Positions 27,359 to 35,619 of a stretch of 56,517 nucleotides of DNA are shown in pieces. The notes under the pieces are model-generated. The model was not told where the DNA came from and ran no database searches. It was given only the letters and a program-made list of their open reading frames with translations. Location: positions 1-56,517 of the forward strand of contig JACAFJ010000004.1 in NCBI GenBank assembly GCA_013538675.1, written 5' to 3'. Both the position numbers and the translations under genes were made by a program. Each line of letters opens with the position of its first letter. Within the stretch, counting starts at the first letter, position 1. Origin of the DNA: Candidatus Nitrosocaldus tengchongensis (lineage in GTDB: Archaea; Thermoproteota; Nitrososphaeria; Nitrososphaerales; Nitrosocaldaceae).

Positions 27359-28630
27359 TTATAGTATAACGCCAGCACCTATGAGCCTCCATCTATCTGC
27401 TATCCTTCTACTTATCGCTACCCTACTCTTAGCTATGGTACATACAGGTCTCTTCAGCCTTACCGTAAGCCTACCACCATGCACAGATCTGACTGTTGCT
27501 AGAACAGCAGCAGTACCTATGTTAAGCCTCAACTGCTCATTGACCTTTACTGGCTCAACCTTGATTAGATCTTGTGTACCAACTGCAGTATCGAAGAGAT
27601 CACCCTCTATGGTAAGTTCATCAAGCTCCTCTGGTAGTCTACCAGGCTTACCAACTATAGAGCCTACTAGGGAGTCGCTCTTGGTATATGCTGGATCTAA
27701 CCTTGTGCCTATAGCTATCAACCCTCCAGGTCTAACGAACTCAACAAGCCCTGCCCCAGTTGCTAGACTGATAGCCTTCGTTACTATAGGTTCATATGCA
27801 GCCTTCCTCTCATTGTATATCCCTGGTCTAATCTCTATCTCATCCCCAACCCTCAACTCTCCCTGTTGCAATGAGCCTCCCAGTACCCCTCCCCTAAGGT
27901 CGCTTATCCTTGTTCCAGGTTTATTGACATCAAATGATCTGATTACATGCATTATAGGCTCTAGGGAAGGGTTCCTAACTGGAGTAGGTATGCCCTCCTC
28001 TATAGCCTGTATAAGAGCATCTATGTTCACCTTCTGCTGTGCAGATACTGGTATTACTGGTATATCCTTGCCTTCATCCATGTACTCTGCTATGAACTGC
28101 TTTATGCTCTCATAGTTGGCCTTTGCTTCCTCATAACCAACAAGATCAACCTTGTTCTGAACCACAACTATACTCCTTATTCCAAGTATCTTCAATGCCA
28201 TCATATGCTCCCTGGTCTGTGGCTTTGGTACTGGTTCATTTGCTGCTATAACCAGCATTGCACCATCCATCAACGCTGTACCAGATAGCATATTTGCCAT
28301 CAGACTCTCATGCCCTGGCGAGTCTACAAAACTAACTACCCTACTCAACTCACATTCATTGCCACAGTTACTACATGATGGAGAGGTTGAGAAGCATTCA
28401 GGTGCACCACATGCCTTGCATCTGTAGAATGCAGCATCTGCATAGCCAACCTTTATGGTTATGCCTCTCTTCAACTCCTCGCTATGTGCACTGGTCCATA
28501 CACCTGTTATCGCTTCCACTAGCGTTGTCTTGCCATGGTCAACATGACCTGCAGTACCTATGTTCACGCATGGCTGATAACCATACTTCTCTACATACCA
28601 ATCTGGAAGGGTATCTCTCCAGTTCAACAC
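27359..28630 (-). CDS. eif2g: translation initiation factor aIF2 gamma
   Basis: This is the GTP-binding core subunit of aIF2, which carries initiator tRNA to the ribosome. Motifs are GTAGHVDHGKTTLVEAITG (G1), KRGITIKVGYADA (switch 1), the zinc knuckle CKACGAPECF...CSNCG, DSPGHESL (G3) and VQNKVDLVG (G4). The remaining residues form the two beta-barrel domains. The start is a GTG at 28630, with a TATA box 26 bases upstream. Its 423 residues are typical. It belongs to the cluster rps6e, eif2g, PIN RNase. Confidence 0.95.
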   Translation of the reverse strand: MLNWRDTLPDWYVEKYGYQPCVNIGTAGHVDHGKTTLVEAITGVWTSAHSEELKRGITIKVGYADAAFYRCKACGAPECFSTSPSCSNCGNECELSRVVSFVDSPGHESLMANMLSGTALMDGAMLVIAANEPVPKPQTREHMMALKILGIRSIVVVQNKVDLVGYEEAKANYESIKQFIAEYMDEGKDIPVIPVSAQQKVNIDALIQAIEEGIPTPVRNPSLEPIMHVIRSFDVNKPGTRISDLRGGVLGGSLQQGELRVGDEIEIRPGIYNERKAAYEPIVTKAISLATGAGLVEFVRPGGLIAIGTRLDPAYTKSDSLVGSIVGKPGRLPEELDELTIEGDLFDTAVGTQDLIKVEPVKVNEQLRLNIGTAAVLATVRSVHGGRLTVRLKRPVCTIAKSRVAISRRIADRWRLIGAGVIL

Positions 28631-28650
28631 ACTTGCTAATGATGAGGGAT

Positions 28651-28660
28651 GGTATTAACC
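28651..28660 (-). promoter_or_regulatory. TATA box fixing the GTG start of aIF2 gamma
   Basis: On the minus strand ggttaatacc is centred 26 bases from GTG 28630, in the gap after rps6e. Confidence 0.45.
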
Positions 28661-28745
28661 TTTGTATATGTATTACCAATGCATGTTGAATGAGTAGGCT
28701 AGATGCTGATAGAATATGACTTCTGCTTGTAACACCATCAAGACT

Positions 28746-29177
28746 CTAGCCCTCTTGAGCAGTAACCTTCTCCTCCTCTTTATCTTTCTCTCTTACCTGC
28801 CTTTCCACTCCTCCATCATCATCTTTACTGTTCTTCACTTCCCCAACCAGTACGGCATTTATCTGGTATATCTCTTCGCTTATCACATTCCCTCTAACCA
28901 ACTTCCTTACCCTCTCACCCTTACCTGCCTTCCTTAATCCTATACCCTTGGTTAAGAGTACGTACTTCTTCACAGCTCCATGAACATCTGGCCTCATTGG
29001 TACACCAGCCTTATCACTCCCTCCAGTTATCCTTATCTTTCCAGGCAAGCTTATAACTGTAGCATCGAATACATCACCTATCCTCAACCCTAGCAATGGC
29101 TTAGCCTGATCATCCTTGACCTCATAGGTAGTGCTCTTACCATCCCTGCTACCAACTACAACCTTGAAGTTGACCAA
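28746..29177 (-). CDS. rps6e: ribosomal protein S6e
   Basis: This archaeal/eukaryotic small-subunit protein shows its signatures ITGGSDKAGVPMRPDVHG and LTKGIGLRKAGKGERVRKLVRGN. The start is a TTG at 29177 with a TATA box 26 bases upstream. The last 35 residues are highly charged (Lys/Glu/Asp) and extend beyond the usual archaeal end, much as the tail of eukaryotic S6 does, but without recognisable similarity. It heads the rps6e, eif2g, PIN RNase cluster. Confidence 0.94.
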   Translation of the reverse strand: MVNFKVVVGSRDGKSTTYEVKDDQAKPLLGLRIGDVFDATVISLPGKIRITGGSDKAGVPMRPDVHGAVKKYVLLTKGIGLRKAGKGERVRKLVRGNVISEEIYQINAVLVGEVKNSKDDDGGVERQVREKDKEEEKVTAQEG

Positions 29178-29198
29178 TGTACTTGCATTGCTATCTAG

Positions 29199-29207
29199 AG
29201 TTAATCA
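29199..29207 (-). promoter_or_regulatory. TATA box fixing the TTG start of S6e
   Basis: On the minus strand tgattaact is centred 26 bases from TTG 29177. Confidence 0.45.
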
Positions 29208-29220
29208 ACCTTTCGACTAC

Positions 29221-29229
29221 AAATATAGA
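29221..29229 (+). promoter_or_regulatory. TATA-like element of the glutaredoxin-like gene
   Basis: aaatataga is centred 30 bases before ATG 29255, which favours that start over the far longer reading from 29177. Confidence 0.4.
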
Positions 29230-29254
29230 TGGATGCTTGCTTGAGGAATATGAT

Positions 29255-29548
29255 ATGGATATGGGTAGTGGTAGTAGCAGCAATAGTAGTAGGAAGGCTG
29301 TGCTCTTCATAAGCAACGGTGATGGTGATAGTATAGCAAAGGTAAGGGAGATGCTAACAAGTGCAGGGATAGAGTATGTTGAGTACAACATAGATGAGGA
29401 ACCAGCAGGATGCTGTGGTAGCTTCAGGACAGAAACACCAGCATTATTTGCACCAGAAGGGATATTCAGGGGTATTGATGGGATATCAAGGTACATACAG
29501 GCAAGGATGAGTGGTAGTCTATACAAGAGTGAGAGTGCTTACTGGTAA
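29255..29548 (+). CDS. glutaredoxin-fold-like small protein
   Basis: This 97-residue protein has a glutaredoxin-like order of elements: a first strand (KAVLFISNGDGDS), a helix (IAKVREMLTSAG), a second strand (IEYVEYNIDEE), a TPALFAPEG stretch matching the cis-proline region, and a final helix (GIDGISRYIQARM). The usual CxxC at the first helix is missing. A CC pair (GCCGS) lies later instead. Thiol-disulfide activity is therefore uncertain. A Gly/Ser/Asn-rich leader of about 14 residues comes first. It is divergent from rps6e. Confidence 0.6.
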   Translation: MDMGSGSSSNSSRKAVLFISNGDGDSIAKVREMLTSAGIEYVEYNIDEEPAGCCGSFRTETPALFAPEGIFRGIDGISRYIQARMSGSLYKSESAYW

Positions 29549-29590
29549 TATACTATCATTAACAAGGACTCAACAAAATATTTACATATC

Positions 29591-29758
29591 CTACCTCTCT
29601 AGCATGAACTCATCAACTATGCTGGATATCCTATCCTTCATCCTCTCTAGATATGCATCATACTCATCCTCATAACCACAGTGCTTACATATAACCTTGC
29701 TCATATCATCCAAGACTCTAGCCCTCTTCTCGCATACAGGGCACTTTGCTTCTAGCAT
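29591..29758 (-). CDS. small zinc-ribbon protein
   Basis: The 55-residue protein has CPVCEKR and CKHCGYED, two CxxC pairs about 18 residues apart, followed by an acidic helix (YDAYLERMKDRISSIVDEF). It is probably a nucleic-acid- or protein-binding zinc ribbon of unknown role. ATG 29758 is preferred over ATG 29773 because the TATA box at 29781-29788 is 27 bases from it. It ends convergent with the glutaredoxin-like gene. Confidence 0.65.
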   Translation of the reverse strand: MLEAKCPVCEKRARVLDDMSKVICKHCGYEDEYDAYLERMKDRISSIVDEFMLER

Positions 29759-29780
29759 GTTTACATTATGCATAAGAAGA

Positions 29781-29788
29781 TTATAAAG
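29781..29788 (-). promoter_or_regulatory. TATA box of the zinc-ribbon gene
   Basis: On the minus strand ctttataa is centred 27 bases from ATG 29758. Confidence 0.45.
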
Positions 29789-29789
29789 A

Positions 29790-31166
29790 CTATCCTACTG
29801 GAGGAGGAGATATATCCTTCTCCCCATACACCCATTTTACTCCTCTACCCTCATGCTTGGTCTTCTCCCAGAATACATCCTTGAATATGCTCTGATACAC
29901 TGCCCTCGATGCTGCAATAGGCATCATCACGTTCATGTACACGAATGCAAGTAGTGGATCTGATGCCTTGACCCTTATCCCTTCCTTCAGTGCTCCCTTG
30001 AAGAGTGTAGAGTAGTATATCGCATTGAAGAGGAACGGTATGAGGGCAAGAGATGGGAATAGATCTGTTGTTATCTTACTAGCAAGTATATTAAACTCCT
30101 CTAGGAGCCAGAGTATGGTTAATGAATAGGCTATATAGTTGAACATTACTATCAGTGGTGCTATAAGCATGAAGATAGTTGTTATAACATTTGCAAGACC
30201 TATCCTCCTTGCAGTTGATATCTTGAGCATAACTGGTAAGTACTTCCATAGACTCTGCAACCATCCTCTATACCATCTGGTCCTCTGCTTGAGCCATGCC
30301 TTGAATGTAGTTGGTGCCTCCTCCCATTGCCTAGCATCTATGAGGCATATGCTCTTGTTAGCAAGCATCAACCTTATTGCAAGTTCAGCATCCTCTGCAA
30401 GGTTTGTAGGATCCCAGCCACCAACCTCCCTCAACGCCTCTCTAGTTATGTAGTTACCAGTACCACCTAGAGGTGTATACACTCTTAACTTTGATCTTGC
30501 ATTGAGCCATATCCCGAACCATCCAGCATACTCCATAGCAAAGAGCCTTGGGATCCATCCATCCTCTACATTCCCTATCCTAAGCATTACCTGAACCGTA
30601 TCATATCCATGATCAACTATTGCAGATGCAACCTTCTTGAGCAGATCTACCTCAACTATATCCTCTGCATCAACAACCCCTATTATCTCACCAGTGCATA
30701 GTGCTAGAGCATCGTTCAACGCACTTGGCTTGGTTGGGAAGTAGTTCCTGCGCATGAGTATCTTAACACTCTCTGGATACCTCTGCTGGTAGTAGAGTGC
30801 GATCCTTGCCATATCCTCATCCTCAGTAACCACTATGATCTCCTTACTATGCATAGGGTAGTCTGTGTTGAGCAAGCATGTCTCTATGGTTCTGCTCAGT
30901 ATTGGTTCTTGTCTTACAGGTATTATCATGGATATCTTTGGATATGAATGGGGATATCTTGATCTTGATGCATTGTTGGCAAGAGGATTGAATGGCTTGC
31001 TTAACCCATGGATCAGCAGGATGAGATGGTATACACCCCATATAGTGTAGATGGTAAACAGCGCATATACGATGATTTCGATGGATTGCCTAGGAACCAA
31101 CATTATTACAAGCAGTAGCGATGCTATGAAGAGTAGGAATATGGATACCTTATACCTGATCCTCAA
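29790..31166 (-). CDS. membrane glycosyltransferase, family 2 (processive type)
   Basis: The 458-residue protein has two N-terminal helices, a cytosolic GT-2 domain and three or four C-terminal helices, like cellulose/hyaluronan-synthase relatives. Visible motifs are ISMIIPVRQEP at the start of the domain, VVDAEDIVEVDLL (the DxD equivalent), a TEDED-like acceptor loop (NLAEDAELAIR) and QRTRWYRGW, the QxxRW signature of processive enzymes. It probably makes a surface polysaccharide; the sugar is unknown. The start is a TTG at 31166 that overlaps the upstream gene by 17 bases, so the two form a unit. Confidence 0.85.
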   Translation of the reverse strand: MRIRYKVSIFLLFIASLLLVIMLVPRQSIEIIVYALFTIYTIWGVYHLILLIHGLSKPFNPLANNASRSRYPHSYPKISMIIPVRQEPILSRTIETCLLNTDYPMHSKEIIVVTEDEDMARIALYYQQRYPESVKILMRRNYFPTKPSALNDALALCTGEIIGVVDAEDIVEVDLLKKVASAIVDHGYDTVQVMLRIGNVEDGWIPRLFAMEYAGWFGIWLNARSKLRVYTPLGGTGNYITREALREVGGWDPTNLAEDAELAIRLMLANKSICLIDARQWEEAPTTFKAWLKQRTRWYRGWLQSLWKYLPVMLKISTARRIGLANVITTIFMLIAPLIVMFNYIAYSLTILWLLEEFNILASKITTDLFPSLALIPFLFNAIYYSTLFKGALKEGIRVKASDPLLAFVYMNVMMPIAASRAVYQSIFKDVFWEKTKHEGRGVKWVYGEKDISPPPVG

Positions 31167-32070
31167 CCATCTTCAAGACCTCCTGCACTATGAGTTCTGA
31201 TAACCTCAAGCCATCCTTATTGTAGAGAACCCTTATCCTTGATGTATTGAATGTAGTAAGTATATGCGCATCTATTGGCTTATCTGTCACAACTATGCTT
31301 AATGCATTAGCAAGATCTATACTCCTAGCAATTATCTTGAACCACTGTATTGCATCGTTAGGGTTTGGCATGTAATCTATTATTAGGTTCATCTCTACAT
31401 CCTTGAGTATGAATGGGATGATGTGCACTACTCCACTTGCACCAGTTACCTTGCAGAGTACATCTGCCTTGAGACCATAGTCCTTGAGCATCTTTGCTGC
31501 AGTAACAAGTTCTTCATACACACCTGCTAGATTGTTTACTGTACCGCTGACCTTGTAACCCTCAAAGATCATCATGTTAAGATCATATACGTTTGATGTA
31601 TGACCATTATCACACTCAACCATTATCACAGGGTATTGGGTTATGAACTTGCACTTCTCGCACCTGAACCCGAAACCTGGTCTACCATAGTCTATGCCTA
31701 CCTTGCTCAATTGCTTTCTACACTTTGGGCATTTATATAATACATCTGCATCGTTGGACTTGAACTCATCAGCAGGGGCTATATGGTTGCACTCGTAATG
31801 CACTATCATATCATGCTTGGTTAGCATTCTGCCCTTGCATGTTGGGCATTCGAAGATGATGTGCAGTGCTGTGCTATTACATGTACTGCACGCTGGGTAT
31901 GAGTACCTTGAGACTGGGAGCAAGAGCTCATTCTCCCTGTACTCATTGATCTTCTCTAGAGTCAACTCCATACCATTGATCTCATAGAGTAGACCAAGGT
32001 TCTTGATCCTAGGCTTTATCTCTCCATCGCCTAGAGATCTTAGCACGAGGATCATGGTGTTGATATCCAT
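31150..32070 (-). CDS. zinc-ribbon protein resembling the TackOD1 output domain
   Basis: The 306-residue protein has many paired cysteines between residues 60 and 160: CSTCNS, CPTCKG, a lone CNH, CPKCRK, CEKC and CDNGH. This arrangement of successive zinc ribbons resembles TackOD1, a predicted thaumarchaeal signalling output domain; the match is from memory and not certain. The last 130 residues form an alpha/beta domain (DVLCKVTGASGVVHIIPF) that looks like a restriction-endonuclease-type or receiver-like fold, without a clear active site. The gene overlaps the glycosyltransferase by 17 bases, which suggests it controls or assists that enzyme. Confidence 0.6.
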   Translation of the reverse strand: MDINTMILVLRSLGDGEIKPRIKNLGLLYEINGMELTLEKINEYRENELLLPVSRYSYPACSTCNSTALHIIFECPTCKGRMLTKHDMIVHYECNHIAPADEFKSNDADVLYKCPKCRKQLSKVGIDYGRPGFGFRCEKCKFITQYPVIMVECDNGHTSNVYDLNMMIFEGYKVSGTVNNLAGVYEELVTAAKMLKDYGLKADVLCKVTGASGVVHIIPFILKDVEMNLIIDYMPNPNDAIQWFKIIARSIDLANALSIVVTDKPIDAHILTTFNTSRIRVLYNKDGLRLSELIVQEVLKMVEDQV

Positions 32071-32143
32071 ATGCTAGGGTTAAGAACTATAAACTATTAT
32101 GAGTTTGAATGTTACAAGTGTAACAAACATAACTATAGAGGAT

Positions 32144-33037
32144 TTAGTTATCTATGCATCCAGATTTATTATGAAGCATATCATCTATAACCTTGCCAAT
32201 CCATTCATCCATCCAGTGTACTCTCTGTGCTATGAAGAAGTCAACACTAGCAACCCCATCTATACTCCTAGCCTTCCTTATCAGTTCGTTCATACCCTCT
32301 ACGCTCTCGCTATAGAGCACTCCAACAAGCCTATTTTGAGATACAGGGATGAGGGGCATGAGTAGGTTGCTATCCAGTACACTACCCAATCTGCTCATAA
32401 GGTTGTTATTGTAATCATTCAGCGTTATTATCATGCTGAAGTTTATGAACCCCCTCATTGCAGATGGGTTTATGAGTACTGTGAAGTGAAGTATATTGCT
32501 CTTGAGCATCTGATCAAGCCTCCTCTTCACTGTACGCTCAGATATGTTAAGCCTAGATGCTATAGACTTTATGCTTGCCCTAGGCTCCTTGAGCAGTTCC
32601 CTTATTATCCTGAGATCATTGCATAAGAGCCTCCTAGGCATGGCATCCATGCTTGATGTGTATAGCACTGTATTAGGTTGCAGCACCACTGGGAGGAGAT
32701 CTAGCCTCTCCTTGAGCATACCCTTGCTTGCAAGACCGAATACGGTTATGTCCCCAACGCATGTAACGCTCATCAGAATGTTGCCGAGTAACCTCAACCT
32801 CTCCATTACTTGAACCTCATTACCATTATGCTTCACAGCAACATGGATCATGCTGTAACCGAGGGCAGTTAGATCTAAACTAGCTACGAACCTAGTTATC
32901 AGGCCAGTGTTAAGCATGTTAAGCACTCTACTCCTAACCGTACTAGTGCTTAGACCTACACTTCTACCTATGCTCTTGTACGATGCCCTACCATCCATCA
33001 GTAGTGCTCTTAGTATCGCTAGATCCTTACCATCCAT
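32144..33037 (-). CDS. Lrp/AsnC-family regulator with two helix-turn-helix domains
   Basis: The 297-residue protein has a first AsnC-type helix-turn-helix (DLAILRALLMDGRASYKSIGRSVGLSTSTVRSRV, in part) at residues 4-45. A second is near residues 142-185 (SIASRLNISERTVKRRL). Each is followed by a region that looks like a ligand-sensing RAM-type domain (YSMIHVAVKHNGNE; NFSMIITLNDYN). Ordinary Lrp proteins are about 150 residues, so this is a tandem duplication in one chain. It is divergent from the ABC operon and probably regulates it. Confidence 0.8.
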   Translation of the reverse strand: MDGKDLAILRALLMDGRASYKSIGRSVGLSTSTVRSRVLNMLNTGLITRFVASLDLTALGYSMIHVAVKHNGNEVQVMERLRLLGNILMSVTCVGDITVFGLASKGMLKERLDLLPVVLQPNTVLYTSSMDAMPRRLLCNDLRIIRELLKEPRASIKSIASRLNISERTVKRRLDQMLKSNILHFTVLINPSAMRGFINFSMIITLNDYNNNLMSRLGSVLDSNLLMPLIPVSQNRLVGVLYSESVEGMNELIRKARSIDGVASVDFFIAQRVHWMDEWIGKVIDDMLHNKSGCIDN

Positions 33038-33061
33038 ACCTCAATATATGACACCTTCTAC

Positions 33062-33070
33062 ATATATTTG
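33062..33070 (-). promoter_or_regulatory. TATA box of the Lrp-type regulator
   Basis: On the minus strand caaatatat is centred about 29 bases from ATG 33037. Confidence 0.4.
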
Positions 33071-33090
33071 TCTATAATTTACGGAAGAAG

Positions 33091-33100
33091 TTATATATAA
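33091..33100 (+). promoter_or_regulatory. TATA box of the ABC operon
   Basis: ttatatataa is centred 28 bases before ATG 33124 but only 13 before ATG 33109. Confidence 0.5.
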
Positions 33101-33123
33101 GAAAAGTTATGTACAATCATAAG

Positions 33124-33819
33124 ATGGATTCAGGTGTTGTATTGAGGACAGAGAACCTAAGCAAGGTCTACAATGGAGGCTATGTTAGGGTTGCAGCATT
33201 GAAGAACGTTAACCTTGCAATTGGAAGGGGGGAGTTTGTAACCATAATAGGCCCATCTGGATCTGGCAAGTCAACACTACTGAACCTGCTTGGTGCACTC
33301 GATAGGCCAACATCTGGCAAGGTGTACATAGATGGTATAGATATATACTCGTATGGCGATAGGGAACTTGCCATAATAAGGAACAGGAAGATAGGGTTCA
33401 TATTCCAAGCATTCAACTTGATAAATAGAACTACTGTGCTTAGGAATGTTGAGATGCCTGCAATAATAGCAGGTGTGCAAAAAGATGTTAGAGCAGCAAA
33501 GGCCATGCAGTTGCTCAAGATGCTAGGCATAGATGATAAGGCTGCCTTTAAGCCCATCTCACTCTCTGGAGGGCAGCAGCAGAGGGTTGCAATTGCTAGA
33601 GCACTGATTAACGATCCAGCGATAATACTTGCAGATGAGCCTACAGGCAACCTTGATAGCAGGACAGGTTTGGAGGTAGTAGAACTCCTAAACACATTAT
33701 GCAGCAAGTACAACAAGACAGTGATAATGGTTACTCATAACCTAGAGCATGCAAGCATTAGCACTAGATCAATATACATAAGAGATGGGATGATAGAGAA
33801 GGAGGTGGTTTATCAATGA
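33124..33819 (+). CDS. ABC transporter ATPase, MacB/LolD type
   Basis: The 231-residue ATPase has Walker A ([15 protein letters not shown]), the Q-loop (GFIFQAFNL), the signature [16 protein letters not shown], Walker B ([12 protein letters not shown]) and the H-loop (VTHNLEHA). The pattern GNLDSRTG after Walker B is typical of the MacB/LolD/FtsE branch, which partners FtsX-type permeases. ATG 33124 is chosen by TATA distance. The stop overlaps the next gene by four bases. The three genes (ATPase, secreted protein, permease) form one unit. Confidence 0.92.
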   Translation: MDSGVVLRTENLSKVYNGGYVRVAALKNVNLAIGRGEFVTIIGPSGSGKSTLLNLLGALDRPTSGKVYIDGIDIYSYGDRELAIIRNRKIGFIFQAFNLINRTTVLRNVEMPAIIAGVQKDVRAAKAMQLLKMLGIDDKAAFKPISLSGGQQQRVAIARALINDPAIILADEPTGNLDSRTGLEVVELLNTLCSKYNKTVIMVTHNLEHASISTRSIYIRDGMIEKEVVYQ

Positions 33820-35618
33820 TCAGGCTAGAGCGTAAGTGGTATAAGAATAGTACAAGGAGTATTGTTAGCATACTCTGTACATCATCAATTATGCTTATCC
33901 TTCTCCTATCCTCTACCATACTACCAGTAGCCTACTCTGCAGTACCAGAGCCTAGAAACCCAGAGGATTGTCCAAGCATAAAGATAGTTGGTAGCCCTAG
34001 CCCATGCGAGATAGAGCAGCAGCAGGAGATAAGCAAGGAGGTTAAGTTCGTTAACCTGTACTTTGGGGATCCTAACACAATCATTAATGGGTTCCCTGCA
34101 AAGGTTGAGATGGCACCAGGGGATGGTGTTGGTACACTTATTGCTGTCATGGCAAACTCTGGAGCATTCGAACTTACAGGGCTAAGAGCATGGATATATC
34201 TGCCAGTAGGGTTTGAGGCTTATGGTAGAGGTGAGAACGAACCAGCATTCGATACCTACGACTTCACAGTAGCAAGGGGAGGAACATTCTACTTTGAGTT
34301 CCCTGTAAGGGTCAAGGATGGTGTAGTATTGGGCATCCACCAGGCATGGATTAGGGTTGAGTACTACAGATCTAACGATGTTGGGCTCCACTTTAGGAAC
34401 TTCAACGTTGAGTTCATGCTCACTGGGAGGAGTGTAATGGATGCTAGTGTTGAGAGCAATGTGATAATCCCTGGAAGGGATAATCCTGTTAGGATAAACA
34501 TATCCAACAAGGGAAGTGCACCAGCATCAGGCGTTACAGCAAGTCTAACATCAACGAGTGCACTACTCAGCACGGGAGAAGGTAGTGTATGGAGTTTAGG
34601 TAGCATAGAGCCAGGAGCAAGCAAGCATATCGATCTCATGCTCTATGCAAACCCTAACATTGCAAATACATTACAGTCTCTACAGATAAACCTGGAGTAC
34701 AGGGACTCCTATGGGCAGCATAAGAGTGCCGTTATGAGCATAAACCTACTTGTTAGGGGGAGCATAGGTAGTGCAGATCTCAGACTTGCATCAGAGCGTT
34801 ACATCATAGAGACTATAAAGAAGAATGATCTAACAATTACAGTAAGCAATCTAGGAGATGAGAGTGCTAGGGCTGTAGAGGTTACTATAAACACAACGAG
34901 CCTAGGCGGTACACCATTAAGCATAGTGGATGGCGATGGTTACTACAAACTTGGCGATATAATGCCAGGAACAAGCAAGAGGATAAACCTAAGCATCTTC
35001 ACTAGCAGCGATGCAAACAACAAGACATTCGATATACCTGCGAGGATAACCTATCTCGATTCAACTGGTGGCTTGCATAGCATAGAGAGGAGCATCAGTG
35101 TGTATGCTCTCGGAAGTGCAAGCATAAGGATGTACGATCTAAGCATAACATACATAGGCAATGAGCCCAACCTTACAGGGTATCTACTCAACGAGGGTTC
35201 AGATACAGCATTCTTCACAAGCGTTGAGATGGTTGAAGATACGCTTAGACCAGCAGCAGGGGCACAGTACCTTGGCGATCTACTCGTGAACTCGCCATTG
35301 CCATTCAACATACCAATCAGTAGCAGCAGTAGTAGTAGTGCTGATACCCCAGGGCTCTACAACGTTAAGGTTAAGGTGAACTACAAGGATGCCCTTAGGA
35401 ATGCCCATGAACTCATACTCGAGGGCAAAGTATACTACTCCCCCGTTAGGGTATCAGCAATGGATAGGGATGGCGCTGGTAGTAGTCCATCACTCCTACC
35501 AACAGGTGTACAGTCTCCAGTAGGTGTACTGCTCATAGGGGTTGCTGGTGCAGCACTAGCAGGATACATAGCATGGAGGAGGCGTAAGAGCAGCAGGTTA
35601 CAGGAGATCAAGATCTAG
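33816..35618 (+). CDS. secreted, membrane-anchored beta-domain protein of an ABC system
   Basis: The 600-residue protein starts with a basic segment and a signal-like helix (about residues 18-42, SILCTSSIMLILLLSSTIL), followed by an extracellular part. At least three repeats are COG1361/CARDB-like (NPVRINISNKGSAPASGV; DLTITVSNLGDESARAV; PNLTGYLLNEGSDTA), each probably an immunoglobulin-like sandwich. A hydrophobic helix (VGVLLIGVAGAALAGYIAW) and a basic tail end the chain. Lying between ATPase and permease, it probably captures, guides or exports the substrate of this system at the cell surface. The substrate is unknown. Confidence 0.75.
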   Translation: MIRLERKWYKNSTRSIVSILCTSSIMLILLLSSTILPVAYSAVPEPRNPEDCPSIKIVGSPSPCEIEQQQEISKEVKFVNLYFGDPNTIINGFPAKVEMAPGDGVGTLIAVMANSGAFELTGLRAWIYLPVGFEAYGRGENEPAFDTYDFTVARGGTFYFEFPVRVKDGVVLGIHQAWIRVEYYRSNDVGLHFRNFNVEFMLTGRSVMDASVESNVIIPGRDNPVRINISNKGSAPASGVTASLTSTSALLSTGEGSVWSLGSIEPGASKHIDLMLYANPNIANTLQSLQINLEYRDSYGQHKSAVMSINLLVRGSIGSADLRLASERYIIETIKKNDLTITVSNLGDESARAVEVTINTTSLGGTPLSIVDGDGYYKLGDIMPGTSKRINLSIFTSSDANNKTFDIPARITYLDSTGGLHSIERSISVYALGSASIRMYDLSITYIGNEPNLTGYLLNEGSDTAFFTSVEMVEDTLRPAAGAQYLGDLLVNSPLPFNIPISSSSSSSADTPGLYNVKVKVNYKDALRNAHELILEGKVYYSPVRVSAMDRDGAGSSPSLLPTGVQSPVGVLLIGVAGAALAGYIAWRRRKSSRLQEIKI

Positions 35619-35619
35619 A

